This document shows, one piece after another, positions 7,195-13,614 of a stretch of DNA of 28,838 nucleotides (the first letter of the stretch is position 1; each line of letters begins with the position of its first letter). Position numbers and translations under genes: made by a program. The notes below the pieces were generated by a model, which was not told the origin of the DNA, did no database searches, and worked only from the letters and a program-made list of their open reading frames with translations. The stretch comes from an uncultured Chitinophaga sp. GTDB lineage: Bacteria; Bacteroidota; Bacteroidia; Chitinophagales; Chitinophagaceae. The DNA lies in contig NZ_CAMLHC010000054.1 of the NCBI RefSeq assembly GCF_946479755.1, positions 1 to 28,838 of the forward strand. Reading direction: 5' to 3'.

Positions 7195-7230
7195 AATGCA
7201 GCAGTGGTCCTCCCGCTGCTGCATTTTTAT
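7195..7230. terminator. Bidirectional terminator between the short transcript and the thioesterase gene
   Basis: An 11-bp stem (TGCAGCAGTGG with CCGCTGCTGCA, one U-G pair, loop TCCTC) is followed on the plus strand by TTTTTATT and on the minus strand by ATTATCTTTTTT. It can end both the short rightward transcript and the leftward thioesterase gene that stops at 7251. Confidence 0.8.
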
Positions 7231-7250
7231 TAAATGAAACCTGTAAAATC

Positions 7251-7643
7251 CTATTCTTCCCTTAACCGTTCATCGGTATAGGTAATGGCAGTTTTTCCAT
7301 GTGGCGTTGGCGTCCCGCGTTCATCCACACTCACAAATACAATCTTATCGATCGTCAGAATACTCTTCTGGGTGATCTTATTCCGTACCTCACAGGTCAG
7401 TGTCAGCGATGTACGCCCAAAATGCACCGCCTTGATGCCCAATTCCACAATGTCCCCCTGCCGGGCGGAATTGATAAAATTGATCTCCGACATGTACTTG
7501 GTCACACACCGGTTGGTGCCCAGCTGGATAATGGAATAAATGGCCGCTTCTTCATCGATCCACCGCAGCAGACTGCCCCCGAATAAAGTACCGTGCGCAT
7601 TGAGATCTTCTGGTTTTACCCATTTGCGTGTGTAAAAGTTCAT
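7251..7643 (-). CDS. Acyl-CoA thioesterase, hotdog fold (YciA/BFIT type)
   Basis: This 130-residue protein starts at ATG 7643 (MNFYTRKWVKPEDLNAHGTLFGG). The open frame continues 42 residues upstream, but that part has no similarity to the family and was left out. The motif DLNAHGTLFGGSLLRWIDEEAA (13-34) is the catalytic signature of single-domain hotdog acyl-CoA thioesterases, with the Asn/His-Gly loop and the Asp-Glu on the central helix. GDIVELGIKAVHFGRTSLTLTCEV is the following core strand pair. It should hydrolyse acyl-CoA to free acid and CoA in the cytoplasm; the chain length preferred cannot be read. It is transcribed alone and ends at the bidirectional terminator. Confidence 0.9.
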   Translation of the reverse strand: MNFYTRKWVKPEDLNAHGTLFGGSLLRWIDEEAAIYSIIQLGTNRCVTKYMSEINFINSARQGDIVELGIKAVHFGRTSLTLTCEVRNKITQKSILTIDKIVFVSVDERGTPTPHGKTAITYTDERLREE

Positions 7644-7765
7644 ATAGCTATGATAACATGATGACTGCTGATTGTCCTCGTTCTCCTGGTTAGCAGAGAT
7701 GACAACGAAGATAGGAAAGATGATGAAAAGTGCTTTTACCGTATGCACGCATCTGCCTACCAAAA

Positions 7766-7804
7766 ACAAAAATGCTCATTTGATAAAATATCAAATGAGC
7801 ATTT
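7766..7804 (-). terminator. Terminator after tRNA-Gln
   Basis: A perfect 16-bp stem (7770-7785 with 7789-7804, loop AAA) is flanked by T-runs on both strands. On the minus strand the tail is TTTTTGTTTTTGG. It lies 82 bases downstream of the tRNA-Gln gene. Confidence 0.8.
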
Positions 7805-7885
7805 TAAATCATTTACTGTTGGCAGGATTTGCGTCGTCATCGTTTCCGCTTCCACTGATAATAATCCTGTCCATCACAGTTTTTG

Positions 7886-7956
7886 TTGCCCAACCAGGAT
7901 TCGAACCTAGACAAACAGAACCAAAATCTGTCGTACTACCATTATACTATTGGGCA
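7886..7956 (-). tRNA. tRNA-Gln (anticodon TTG)
   Basis: It folds as a 71-nt cloverleaf: acceptor TGCCCAA/TTGGGCA with discriminator A, anticodon stem ACAGA/TCTGT with loop TTTTGGT (anticodon TTG), and T arm CTAGG-TTCGAAT-CCTGG. No CCA is encoded, as is usual in Bacteroidota. It is a single-gene unit with its own promoter and terminator. Confidence 0.97.
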
Positions 7957-7978
7957 ATCACCTTGTTGTTTGGGATGG

Positions 7979-8008
7979 CAAAAGTATAACTTTTTTTATT
8001 TCTGCAAA
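7979..8008 (-). promoter_or_regulatory. Promoter of tRNA-Gln
   Basis: The minus strand has TTTG (8005-8008), an 18-base spacer and TACTTTTG (7979-7986), a full match to the Bacteroidota -33/-7 pattern. The -7 box ends about 22 bases before the mature tRNA 5' end. Confidence 0.75.
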
Positions 8009-8062
8009 AAAAACTTGCAATATTTTTCAAATATCCACCAAAACCCGCCATGGTGATACATT

Positions 8063-9103
8063 CTAGCGGATAACACTTATTACTTTTTCTGTTATCTGTT
8101 CTGGTTTGATCCATTCCATACAGGCATGATCGCCTCTGAAACAGGGCTTATTCCCAAAAACAGAACATGGCCGGCAGCCCAGATCGGTGATTTGCACCGC
8201 CCTTTCCTCCGACTGCCCGTAGCCCATAAAGCCGGCATACGGATGGGTAGCGCCCCATACAGACACCACCGGCACCCCATACAGGGAAGCCAGGTGCATA
8301 TTGGCCGAATCCATGCTGATCATCCCGTCCAGCTGACTGATCAGCGTCAGCTCTTCTTCCAGCGAGAAGCGGCCTGCTACGGAAAGCGCCTGTGGATAAC
8401 GCGCGGCCAGCTCATTCAGCTGTTCAACTTCCTTTTGTCCCCCACCGAAAAGTAATATCCGGTAGTTGTCAGACGCGGCCAACGCAGCCAGTGTCATTTC
8501 CATTTTGGCCAGCGGATACATTTTCTCCCGGTAGGTGGCAAAAGGGGCCAGCCCTATCCACTGCCGGGCGCCTTTGGCGCCGGTAACGGTCAATACCCGT
8601 TCCGGAAGCGGCCGCGGCGCAAAAACGGGTTGCGTTCCCATGGTACATTGCAGGCCCAGCTGCCGGAAAACGATCGCATATCGCTCGATAGTGCTGGTTT
8701 GCGGCTGCAACACCTTGTTCTCCTGGCGGGTAAGTGCCTTTTTACCGGCGCGGCCTTTATCGATAGCCGCTACCCGCTTGCCAGCCAGCCGGAAAAAGGT
8801 ACGCACGATCCTGGACCGCAGCACATTGTGCAGGTCCGCTACGGCGTCAATCCGGTGCTGACGGCTGATGCTGCGGAATAAACGGTATAACCCCGGCACG
8901 CCTTTATGTTCGCCTTTTACATCGGCCGGGAAAAACACCAGCCGCGGAATACCGGCGCACAGAGCGCCCCAGTTCTTGTTGGTCACAAAAACAATCTGCA
9001 CCTGCGGATTTTCGTCCAGCACCTGCTTCATAACCGGTACGGTCATCGCCACGTCCCCGAGGGCGGAAAAACGGGTGACCAGTATAGTGGTAGTAATTGC
9101 CAA
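8063..9103 (-). CDS. Glycosyltransferase family 9 (ADP-heptose:LPS heptosyltransferase-like)
   Basis: This 346-residue protein has the GT-B fold pattern of family 9. The N-terminal ILVTRFSALGDVAMTVPVMKQVLDENP is the acceptor-domain start. The C-terminal domain has APFATYREKMYPLAKMEMTL, and ISQLDGMISMDSANMHLASLYGVPVVSVWGATHPYAGFMGYG is the nucleotide-sugar binding signature. The C-terminal CRPCSVFGNKPCFRGDHACM cysteine-rich motif is typical of the family in Bacteroidota. It probably adds a heptose or similar sugar to the lipopolysaccharide core at the inner membrane. No in-frame ATG precedes the conserved GDVAM, so the start must be the TTG at 9103, eight bases after the stop of the DUF4254 gene. 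The short gap indicates an operon with translational coupling. Confidence 0.9.
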   Translation of the reverse strand: MAITTTILVTRFSALGDVAMTVPVMKQVLDENPQVQIVFVTNKNWGALCAGIPRLVFFPADVKGEHKGVPGLYRLFRSISRQHRIDAVADLHNVLRSRIVRTFFRLAGKRVAAIDKGRAGKKALTRQENKVLQPQTSTIERYAIVFRQLGLQCTMGTQPVFAPRPLPERVLTVTGAKGARQWIGLAPFATYREKMYPLAKMEMTLAALAASDNYRILLFGGGQKEVEQLNELAARYPQALSVAGRFSLEEELTLISQLDGMISMDSANMHLASLYGVPVVSVWGATHPYAGFMGYGQSEERAVQITDLGCRPCSVFGNKPCFRGDHACMEWIKPEQITEKVISVIR

Positions 9104-9111
9104 GGAACCGG

Positions 9112-9717
9112 TTATTTTTCCCCCTTGTATAACACAGGGTTCAGTGAAGGATCATTGTACATCTTCATCTGCTTGTACACTTTCATGTACTTTTTACCCG
9201 CCGCGATGTCTGCCAGCAGCGTTTCGATGGCGGTGCTCAGATCGGTGCGTTGCTCCAGCAGGATGTCGAGCTTACGCTGACAGGCTTCCCGGTGCTCCGG
9301 TGTAGCGTCTGCACGGGTAGCTTCTTCCTGCATGTGATATATCTTCAGGGCGAGAATAGACAAACGGTCAATGGCCCACGCCGGGCTTTCAGTGTTGATC
9401 TCCGCATCTGCAGCAGGCTTTACGCCTTTGTACTGCTCAAGAAAATAACTGTCAATATATTCCACCACATCGGTACGCTCCTGGTTGGACCGGTCAATCC
9501 AACGCTTGATATCCAGCGCCTCTACCGGGTTTATCTGCGGATCACGGATAATGTCTTCCAGGTGCCATTGTACCGTATCGATCCAGTTTTTCATATACAG
9601 CAGGTGTTCAATACTGCTTTTTTCATAGGGATTGCTGATGGCCTGGTGCACATCATTGTACCGGTGGTAATCCTGTATGCTCCGGTCAAATATACTGTTG
9701 GAGGTGGTTGTAAACAT
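9112..9717 (-). CDS. DUF4254 domain-containing protein
   Basis: This 201-residue soluble, helical, acidic protein starts at ATG 9717. Features typical of DUF4254 are the N-terminal DYHRYNDVHQAISNPYEKSSIEHLLYMKNWIDTVQWHLEDIIRDPQINP and the middle KRWIDRSNQERTDVVEYIDSYF. No signal peptide or membrane segment is seen. The function of the family is unknown, but it is commonly coded next to a GT9 glycosyltransferase, as here, which suggests a role in lipopolysaccharide or cell-surface glycan synthesis. A TATTTTTG box (9722-9729) ends four bases before the ATG, so the mRNA may be almost leaderless. Confidence 0.9.
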   Translation of the reverse strand: MFTTTSNSIFDRSIQDYHRYNDVHQAISNPYEKSSIEHLLYMKNWIDTVQWHLEDIIRDPQINPVEALDIKRWIDRSNQERTDVVEYIDSYFLEQYKGVKPAADAEINTESPAWAIDRLSILALKIYHMQEEATRADATPEHREACQRKLDILLEQRTDLSTAIETLLADIAAGKKYMKVYKQMKMYNDPSLNPVLYKGEK

Positions 9718-9823
9718 GCTGCAAAAATAACCATCATTTGATTATTTGATTATTTAATCATTTGAATATTTTAAACAGCCCTGATTCCTCCTAATAATCC
9801 AGTAATCAAACGACTAAATATCA

Positions 9824-9860
9824 AAATAAAAAAGAAGCGCATGGTAGAAACCATACGCTT
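9824..9860 (-). terminator. Orphan terminator
   Basis: On the minus strand an 11-bp stem with one U-G pair (AAGCGTATGGT with ACCATGCGCTT, loop TTCT) is followed by CTTTTTTATTTTG. No T-tract exists in the other direction. No annotated minus-strand gene ends nearby: the permease has its own terminator about 430 bases upstream. Confidence 0.7.
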
Positions 9861-9874
9861 GTTGTAAAAGATTG

Positions 9875-9964
9875 TCATGTGAATGTTCGAGAATGCAAAT
9901 CGTGTAGGCTTTTAATGGTTATCTTGGGGTTGAGATACCTTTCTATCGCCTGATATTTTTTCAT
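9875..9964 (-). CDS. Possible 29-residue peptide before the orphan terminator
   Basis: ATG at 9964 opens MKKYQAIERYLNPKITIKSL... and the frame stops at 9875, 15 bases before the terminator stem. The peptide is basic, without signal peptide or membrane segment, and matches no family I recognise. An in-frame stop lies one codon upstream of the ATG, so the frame cannot be longer. I see no clear promoter. Its main support is its position just before a terminator that otherwise has no gene. Confidence 0.25.
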   Translation of the reverse strand: MKKYQAIERYLNPKITIKSLHDLHSRTFT

Positions 9965-10284
9965 ACTCTATGATGATGATGTCCATAGAACACCATTGTT
10001 GGCAATAAATATTTTTCTGGTAATTTCTTTAGATGTAGAAATATATATAATACTCCGATGGCTTATATCATTTGAGGGTCCATAAAATAACATACAACTA
10101 ATCTAACAAATACTCCAGGGCATACATTTTTAGTTCAATACAAACTGATGCTGCATGCAGCGTTTACTCCGTTGTGATGTGGCAACATGCCGATTTTTAT
10201 TTTAGCTTTTCTGCTATAGGGTTTTCTGCGATCCAGTAGGGTTCTGCTTCACTAGTCCGTCCGTTTGTCTTATGCAAATTAAGA

Positions 10285-10316
10285 GGGGCCACTGCTAATA
10301 AAACCGCAGTGGCCCC
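10285..10316 (-). terminator. Terminator of the amino-acid permease gene
   Basis: A perfect 11-bp stem (GGGGCCACTGC with GCAGTGGCCCC) with a 10-base loop lies about 50 bases after the permease stop. The tail on the minus strand is TCTTAATTTG, only moderately T-rich. Confidence 0.7.
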
Positions 10317-10368
10317 GAAATCTTATACAACGTTTGTGTTAAATTTCCTTTTTTGTTGTCCTTTTTAG

Positions 10369-11814
10369 CTAGGAGAGCGCTTTTCCCTTGCTTCGCATCG
10401 CCAGAAAATAAAGGGGAATACCCAGTAAAATGATGCCCAGGCCCGGTAAAGTGTAGTTGGATTCGAAAATCAACAGCAGTGTGGCCAGTGAAAGCGCTAC
10501 CAACACATAGATCATCGGCAGCACCGGGTAACCGATAGCTTTGTAAGGCCTTTCCAGCTCCGGACGCTTCCTTCTCAGCACAAAAATGCCCAGGATGGTC
10601 AGTACGTAAAAGATCAATACCCCGAAGATCACCAGCGCCAGCAGGTCGTTGTAACGGCCTGTCAGGCACAGCAGTGATGCCCAGAAGCATTGTATCCACA
10701 GTCCGCGGGCGGGCACTGCGTGTTTGTTCAGCTCCCCTGCCTTACGGAAAAACAGCCCGTCCTGTGCCATTGTATAATAAATACGGGCACCAGAAAGGAT
10801 CAGACCGTTATTACAGCCGAAAGTGGAAATCATGATCATCACAGCGATAATACCGGAACCAATACCTCCGAAGATCTTCTCTGCAGCGGCAACCCCTACC
10901 CTGTCATTGGCAGCGAAAGCGATGTCATGCAGTGGCAATACCGCCAGGTACATCAGGTTGCAGCTTACATAAATAATGGTCACGATCAGCGTGCCGAGAA
11001 ACAGCGACCGGCCGATGTTGCGGGCCGGGTTCTTAATCTCCGCGGCAATAAAAGTCACGTTATTCCACGCATCGCTGGAAAACAGGGACCCTTTCATGGA
11101 TACGGCGACAGCACCGAAGAACGCGAGTCCCGATAAGGATTTGACAATAGTGTCTCCATTCACTGCTTCCATGGAAAAATGATTCCACGGGTCCTGCCAG
11201 TTGGCATTCCAGATCTCCGCTTTAGCACCCAGCAAAAAGCCAAAAATGATCAGGCCAAACAGGGACAACAGCTTGGCAAGCGTGAATACAGTCTGTATCA
11301 CCTTTCCGTGCTTTACGCCCCGTGTATTGATGTACGTGAGCAGGATAATGGAGACGATAGCCACCACCTGCGCTGCGGACACCTGGAAGACCGGTTTCAG
11401 CTCCGCGTTAAACGACAGGAGGATGTTTTTCTCGCTGAATCCCGGGATAAGATAAGCGGTAAACTTGGCGAAAGCCACGGCCACCGCGGCGATGGTGCCG
11501 GTCTGGATAACGCCGAACTGCGTCCAGCCAAACAAAAAAGCGATAAAAGGGTTGTAGGCTTCACGCAGATATACGTATTGTCCGCCTGCTTTGGGAAACA
11601 TCCCGGATAATTCGCCGTAACTGAGCGCTGCGATGAGCGTCACCACTCCGGCCAGTACCCACATAGCGGTCACCCATCCGGCGCCGCCCACGCTGCGGGC
11701 AATTTCTGCGGTGACAATAAAAATACCGGAACCTATCATGGAACCGGCAACGATCATTGTAGCATCTAATAAGCCCAGTGTGGGCTTGAATGAATTGTTT
11801 TGGTTGATGTCCAT
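10369..11814 (-). CDS. APC-family amino-acid permease
   Basis: This 481-residue integral membrane protein has about twelve hydrophobic segments and starts at ATG 11814. The first segment holds the APC substrate-binding motif GSMIGSGIF (about 24-32). The next region has ALSYGELSGMFPKAGGQYVYLREAYNPFIAFLFGW, the conserved start of transmembrane segments 2-3 in the APC/LAT group. ARNIGRSLFLGTLIVTIIYVSCNLMYL and the loop RRKRPELERPYKAIGYPVLPMIYVLVAL are also characteristic. It should import or exchange amino acids across the inner membrane; the particular amino acid is not evident. It is a single-gene unit with terminators on both sides. Confidence 0.93.
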   Translation of the reverse strand: MDINQNNSFKPTLGLLDATMIVAGSMIGSGIFIVTAEIARSVGGAGWVTAMWVLAGVVTLIAALSYGELSGMFPKAGGQYVYLREAYNPFIAFLFGWTQFGVIQTGTIAAVAVAFAKFTAYLIPGFSEKNILLSFNAELKPVFQVSAAQVVAIVSIILLTYINTRGVKHGKVIQTVFTLAKLLSLFGLIIFGFLLGAKAEIWNANWQDPWNHFSMEAVNGDTIVKSLSGLAFFGAVAVSMKGSLFSSDAWNNVTFIAAEIKNPARNIGRSLFLGTLIVTIIYVSCNLMYLAVLPLHDIAFAANDRVGVAAAEKIFGGIGSGIIAVMIMISTFGCNNGLILSGARIYYTMAQDGLFFRKAGELNKHAVPARGLWIQCFWASLLCLTGRYNDLLALVIFGVLIFYVLTILGIFVLRRKRPELERPYKAIGYPVLPMIYVLVALSLATLLLIFESNYTLPGLGIILLGIPLYFLAMRSKGKALS

Positions 11815-11829
11815 ATAACGGTAGAAATT

Positions 11830-11862
11830 AAAAAGTCCCGGCTCTTTGGGAAACCGGGACTA
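11830..11862 (-). terminator. Terminator of the OmpH-like lipoprotein gene
   Basis: An 8-bp perfect stem (AGTCCCGG with CCGGGACT, 12-base loop) is followed on the minus strand by TTTTTAATTTC. It lies between the OmpH-like gene and the permease start. Confidence 0.75.
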
Positions 11863-11902
11863 TAAGGTAGACAAAATTTTTAATGTTTGCCTGTTATTTT
11901 CT

Positions 11903-12520
11903 TTATTTGGCGGCAGGTGCTTCGGCGCCTTTATCGTTCATGCCTTTGATCACATCTGCAGTTACATCATAAGCCGGATCTGCGTACAGGATGTTGCTCT
12001 GACCGGTACGGAAAGAGAAGATATACGCATAACGTTTGTCTGAATTAAAGGATTTCAGAAAATCGTCCAGCCTCTTCTGCAGCTCTTCGTTGAATTTGGT
12101 TTCGCTCTGGGCATAGTCTGCACGCATATTCTGTGCTTCCTGCTCCAACTGCTGTTGTTTGGCCATCAGGCTGCGTTGTGCTGCCTCGCCCTGTTCCTGG
12201 GTCAGTGTGGACGCTTTACGCTGCAGGTCCTGGTATTCAGACTGTAAAGCTCTTGCCTTTGCTTTCAGCTGGTTTTCCATACCTTGTTGTTTCTGCTCCA
12301 GTTCCGATTTCTTTTGTTTGAAGTATTCGAAATGTGCTTCCAGGGAGTCCAGGTCCACATAAGCAATTTTGAAACCTGTTGCGGGAGCGTTCGTACCCGC
12401 GGCGGGAGTGTTAGCAGGCGCATTGTTGTTGCCAGCTTTGTTGCCGTTGCAGGCCATAAATAAACCGGCTGCCAATGCCGCTAATAATGCTTTTGATACG
12501 AATTGTTTACAAGTGCGCAT
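11903..12520 (-). CDS. OmpH/Skp-like periplasmic chaperone, lipoprotein
   Basis: This 205-residue protein starts at ATG 12520. The signal peptide ends in a lipobox (LFMAC, Cys24), so the protein is probably a lipoprotein. A low-complexity N/A/P linker (25-48) follows. Then come FKIAYVDLDSLEAHFEYFKQKKSELEQKQQGMENQLKAKA, typical of the OmpH/Skp family, a long coiled-coil pair (about 65-150) and the C-terminal KRYAYIFSFRTGQSNILYADPAYDVTADVIKGMNDK. The family traps unfolded outer membrane proteins in the periplasm; most Skp proteins are soluble, whereas lipidated versions are frequent in Bacteroidota. It is transcribed alone. Confidence 0.92.
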   Translation of the reverse strand: MRTCKQFVSKALLAALAAGLFMACNGNKAGNNNAPANTPAAGTNAPATGFKIAYVDLDSLEAHFEYFKQKKSELEQKQQGMENQLKAKARALQSEYQDLQRKASTLTQEQGEAAQRSLMAKQQQLEQEAQNMRADYAQSETKFNEELQKRLDDFLKSFNSDKRYAYIFSFRTGQSNILYADPAYDVTADVIKGMNDKGAEAPAAK

Positions 12521-12657
12521 GTTAATAGGTAGATTACTCCTTTTAAGGTTTTAAAATTGAAGGGCTAAAATAAAGCTTTTACCGGATTTTCAAATCCGGA
12601 TTCCCATTTTTAACGAAGCTTTTTGCTACAGCCCCGCGCATTATACCCCTTGACACG

Positions 12658-13347
12658 TCAATTATGGGTGATCGTAAAGGTCTTGAATAAAGATGAAGTC
12701 AATGCGTTACCCGTCATCACTACAGTATAGATCTTCCCGGTTTCTGCCTTAAAAGGAAACTGGTTGGGAACAACGGTGGTGTCGTCATTACGCCGGAAAT
12801 TAAACGGATAGGTACTGTCTCCGGGCAGTATGGCAAAGTTCGTGAACTGCGGAAAGCCCATGCCCCTGAAGATAGGGGTAGTTTTGGAAAACAGGTCCAT
12901 AGTGGCCGATTGCCCGTTTGGCCGGAAAGCCCAGCTTAAATTCACTATCCGGAATTTCATATGTTCCGGCGGTGCAGGCGTGAGATCGTCTTCTACGGCC
13001 ATGGCAACGAGCCCCTTGTTGGCAGAATCCAAGCCGATATAAGTCGAAAAAGTCCGTTTATTGCGCAGGTTGATTTGTCCTACTCTTATAGTATCCTTCG
13101 GACGTTTAGGGTCTATCAGGTAGATGGTGTACAGCTGCGCCCGCATTTCCCGGTAAGGCGTACTCTGGCCGAAAGCCAGGTCTTTCGTAATAAGCGTGCT
13201 ATCCAGCCAGACCTCATACGTAACGTCCCGGACACCGTTAAAAAACATAAAGCTGGAAGAGGTCACAGGAATGGCAGAATCGCTGTTCTTCTTACAGGCC
13301 GTCATCACTATCAGCCATCCCAATACTACAATAAGCAGTTTTTTCAT
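12658..13347 (-). CDS. DUF4397-like lipoprotein
   Basis: The start chosen is ATG at 13347 (MKKLLIVVLGWLIVMTACKK), giving 229 residues; the frame continues 20 residues upstream to another possible start, but only the shorter form has a clean lipoprotein signal with lipobox VMTAC (Cys18). The mature part is beta-rich: FFNGVRDVTYEVWLDSTLITKDLAFGQSTPYREM is the pattern of DUF4397 domains, and a second similar half follows (FRIVNLSW ... FTNFAILPGDSTYPF ... GKIYTVVMTG). It is probably attached to the outer membrane or the periplasmic face. The function is unknown. Neighbours give no clue: it sits alone between the rpoC terminator and the OmpH-like gene. Confidence 0.75.
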   Translation of the reverse strand: MKKLLIVVLGWLIVMTACKKNSDSAIPVTSSSFMFFNGVRDVTYEVWLDSTLITKDLAFGQSTPYREMRAQLYTIYLIDPKRPKDTIRVGQINLRNKRTFSTYIGLDSANKGLVAMAVEDDLTPAPPEHMKFRIVNLSWAFRPNGQSATMDLFSKTTPIFRGMGFPQFTNFAILPGDSTYPFNFRRNDDTTVVPNQFPFKAETGKIYTVVMTGNALTSSLFKTFTITHN

Positions 13348-13397
13348 GAATTTCCGGATCGTTTTTAAAACCGGGTGTAAAGTACTAAAAAGAACTT

Positions 13398-13611
13398 TGA
13401 TGGCCATGATTTTTGCTGATGTCCCTGATCCCGTCTGCTTTTACCAGTTACTGACTTTTACATAAAATAGTCTACCGGCATCCACTATCCAAAAAGAGGA
13501 CGCCCTCATCGATTTTCATCAATGAGGGCGTCCTCTTTTTATCTCAAACTGCTGGTCAGACACTGCCAATCTTCGCTCAATCAGCGACATCAGCAAAAAT
13601 CATGGCCATCA
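13398..13611. repeat. 32-bp inverted repeat bracketing the rpoC terminator
   Basis: The arm at 13398-13429 and the arm at 13580-13611 are reverse complements over 32 bases with one mismatch, including 26 bases (13398-13423 with 13586-13611) without mismatch. The right arm begins three bases beyond the rpoC stop codon. The terminator hairpin lies between them. Read inward from either side, both arms encode MAMIFADV(A or P)D. The origin is unknown. Confidence 0.85.
13491..13540 (-). terminator. Strong terminator of the rpoBC operon
   Basis: A perfect 19-bp stem (13491-13509 with 13522-13540) has an A-run at its 5' base and a T-run at its 3' base on both strands. It lies 75 bases beyond the rpoC stop and would end transcription from either side. 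Confidence 0.9.
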
Positions 13612-13614
13612 CAG

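Larger units (their letters stand above)
9718..10368. other. AT-rich gap with two terminators and only tiny ORFs
   Basis: This 651-base stretch separates the permease (ends 10369) from DUF4254. It holds the permease terminator at about 10285-10316 and a second minus-strand terminator at 9824-9860. Between them only very short minus-strand frames are found: 9875-9964 (29 residues), a 26-residue TTG-started frame at 10197-10277 ending EAEPYWIAENPIAEKLK, and a few shorter ones. A 12-bp palindrome lies at 10150-10161. Nothing here is a recognisable gene, but the second terminator implies a transcript. Confidence 0.6.

Noticed and set aside
9730..9770. AT-rich tandem ATTTGATT pieces upstream of DUF4254
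   Set aside because: Only a few imperfect copies in a low-complexity stretch; no CRISPR-like regular repeat-spacer arrangement.
9961..9999. Short frames with runs of Met or His (CAT/ATG repeats) near 9970
   Set aside because: These come from a short ATG/CAT trinucleotide run read on either strand and are too short to support.
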